Below, in pieces: positions 62,701 to 64,000 of a stretch of DNA of 64,000 nucleotides (the first letter of the stretch is position 1; each line of letters starts with the position of its first letter). Below the pieces are notes generated by a model. It was not told the DNA's origin. It saw nothing but the letters and a program-made list of their open reading frames with translations, and made no database searches. Source of the stretch: Pantoea sp. Cy-639. Its GTDB lineage: Bacteria > Pseudomonadota > Gammaproteobacteria > Pseudomonadales > Pseudomonadaceae. The translations under genes were made by a program, and so were the position numbers. Location: contig NZ_VWXI01000008.1 in NCBI RefSeq assembly GCF_011752525.1, forward strand, positions 1 to 64,000. Direction: 5' to 3'.

Positions 62701-63705
62701 ATGACCCCCGACCTGCGCCTGCTGATCCTGCCGCTGCCAGCGTTCGCCCTCCTGCCTTTCGGTGCCTTTCTCGACAAGCTGCGTTTCTCTGCCGATGACG
62801 AGGACTACAGTCGCCAGCGCTATTGCCGCTGGCAGGTGCTGGGGCTGGACGAACAGGCGCTGGTGTCGAGCAGTGGCGCGGTGGTGCAGGTCGAATTGAC
62901 GCCGGAGCAGGTTCAGTGGCGGGACGTGGACTACCTGGTGCTGTTCGGCGGGCGCAATGCGGCCGAGACGGCGGCGCTGGCGCCACGCTACCAGGCGTTG
63001 CTGCGGCAGGCGGCCAGGGCCGGGGTGAAGCTGGTGAGCGTTGACAATGCCGCCTTCCTGCTGGCGGCCTGTGGCCTGCTCGAGGGGCACAAGGTGGTGG
63101 TGCACTGGCGCCACGAAGCGGAGTTTCGCGCTTCGTTCCCGCACTTGCAGGTGCTGACCGAGCAGTTGTATTGCTTCGATGGCGCGCGTATCTCCTGTGC
63201 CGGTGGCACTGCCGCCATCGACCTGGCCGTGGAGCTGGTTGCCCGTGCCAGTGGCCGGGCACGGGCGCTCAAGGGCCTGGCCGACATGCTGGTGGACGAG
63301 AGCCGCGACAGCCGCCATGCATTGCGTTCGCTGGAAGCCGGCAGTGGCCAGGGGCGCCAGGTACAGCGGGCCACGGCGCTGATGCGCCATCACCTGGCCG
63401 CGCCGTTGTCGATCGAGCAAATGGCCGCGCAGCTGGGGATCAGTCGGCGTCAGCTCGACCGCCAGTTCCAGGCAGCCCATGGCATGAGCGCCAAGGCCTG
63501 GTGGCTGGAGATGCGCCTGCAGCAGGTGCGCTGGCGGTTGCTCAACTCCAGCCACAGCCTGGCGCAGATCGCCGACGAGGTGGGGCTGGGAGACGCCAGC
63601 CACCTGGGCAGGTCGGTGCGGCGGCGGTTTGGCTGCACGGCGCTGGCGTTGCGCCGTGGCGGGTTTTCCAGCACCGCGCAGCCGGGACCCGACGGGCAGG
63701 CCTGA
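62701..63705 (+). CDS. GlxA-family (DJ-1/PfpI + AraC) regulator
   Basis: 334 aa. An N-terminal DJ-1/PfpI-like domain (DYLVLFGGRNAAETAALAPR, VSVDNAAFLLAACGLLEG) without the nucleophilic cysteine, so a sensor, then a C-terminal AraC helix-turn-helix pair (MAAQLGISRRQLDRQFQAAH, LAQIADEVGLGDASHLGRSV). Such proteins regulate amine or quaternary-ammonium catabolism in pseudomonads. Divergent from lysE. Confidence 0.85.
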   Translation: MTPDLRLLILPLPAFALLPFGAFLDKLRFSADDEDYSRQRYCRWQVLGLDEQALVSSSGAVVQVELTPEQVQWRDVDYLVLFGGRNAAETAALAPRYQALLRQAARAGVKLVSVDNAAFLLAACGLLEGHKVVVHWRHEAEFRASFPHLQVLTEQLYCFDGARISCAGGTAAIDLAVELVARASGRARALKGLADMLVDESRDSRHALRSLEAGSGQGRQVQRATALMRHHLAAPLSIEQMAAQLGISRRQLDRQFQAAHGMSAKAWWLEMRLQQVRWRLLNSSHSLAQIADEVGLGDASHLGRSVRRRFGCTALALRRGGFSSTAQPGPDGQA

Positions 63706-63711
63706 CCCTGT

Positions 63712-64000
63712 CTACTGCGGTGAGCCGAACACGCCGGTCCAGTAGATGCCGGCATCGCTCTTCGGGTCCACGGCATACGCCGCGCCCAATTCGCGGTAGT
63801 CCGGGTTCATCAGCGTCGCGCAGTGGCCGGGGCTGGCCAGCCAGCCGTCGACCACCTTGCGCGCGGTATCGCGCCCGGCGGCGATGTTCTCGCCAATCTG
63901 CCGGTACAGGTAGCCGGCCAGTTCGGCACGGTCGCCTGGCGTGCGGCCCTCGCGGTCGATATGGTCGAAGAAGTTCTGGTTGGCCATGTTCCGCGTGTGG
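63712..64000 (-). CDS. SCP/CAP-superfamily protein, C-terminal part
   Basis: Partial gene running off the right edge (C-terminal ~95 residues present). Motifs QNFFDHIDREGRTPGDRA, IGENIAAG and GHCATLMNPDYRELGAAY are those of bacterial CAP/SCP proteins (Pfam CAP), usually secreted. The signal peptide would lie outside the window. Stop at 63712, convergent with the GlxA-type gene. Confidence 0.85.
   Translation of the reverse strand, partial: HTRNMANQNFFDHIDREGRTPGDRAELAGYLYRQIGENIAAGRDTARKVVDGWLASPGHCATLMNPDYRELGAAYAVDPKSDAGIYWTGVFGSPQ

Overview
The window looks like chromosomal DNA of a fluorescent Pseudomonas, most likely of the P. putida group. The basis is the high G+C content, the P. putida-type REP hairpins (GTGGGAGC...GCTCCCAC), a levulinic-acid (lva) operon in the order known from P. 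putida, a mexT/mexS pair and a Pseudomonas-type FAN1 nuclease. These assignments come from reading the sequence; no database search was run.

Layout. 1-250: left end of an IS3-family element and an 84-bp MITE. 259-7551: lvaR divergent from lvaABCDE, with a good sigma-54 promoter; lvaF and lvaG are not found. 7740-10004: two tandem AraC-type regulators and a 50-aa peptide gene. 10507-17147: a minus-strand operon for a polyamine or amino alcohol (Fe-alcohol dehydrogenase, APC permease, aminobutyraldehyde-type dehydrogenase, class III aminotransferase, an internally deleted second aminotransferase, an imine-reductase-like protein). 17366-32422: a second catabolic or transport locus. It has a Baeyer-Villiger-type monooxygenase and hydrolase, a TetR regulator, a phytanoyl-CoA-dioxygenase-like protein, a DAO-type flavoprotein, a membrane protein, the set DUF1329 / DUF1302 / MMPL transporter / YCF48-like protein, and a PucR-type regulator. 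Three copies of one palindrome lie in front of the three transcription units, which suggests a single TetR regulon.

32430-43286 is an accessory island, visibly richer in A+T than its surroundings, lying against the 3' end of mexT. It carries a prlF-yhaV toxin-antitoxin pair, two linked genes of unknown function, an IS5-family element, a chain of small unknown genes (one broken by two in-frame amber codons, one cut by the IS), and a complete hxsD-hxsB-hxsC-hxsA cluster. The last is the poorly understood His-Xaa-Ser radical-SAM peptide-modification system. A 21/23-bp direct repeat of the mexT 3' end and two related, integrase-arm-like repeats support acquisition by site-specific integration.

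43254-64000 is core-like: mexT/mexS (without mexEF-oprN beside it), an unknown 468-aa protein, FAN1 and a DinG/XPD-like helicase, phosphoglucomutase, pirin, a RidA/flavoprotein/DUF1028/ArgE/APC group probably acting on an amino-acid derivative, a TetR-controlled MATE exporter with two operators, a cupin, a LysE exporter, a GlxA-type regulator and the start of an SCP/CAP protein. No rRNA, tRNA or CRISPR array was seen.
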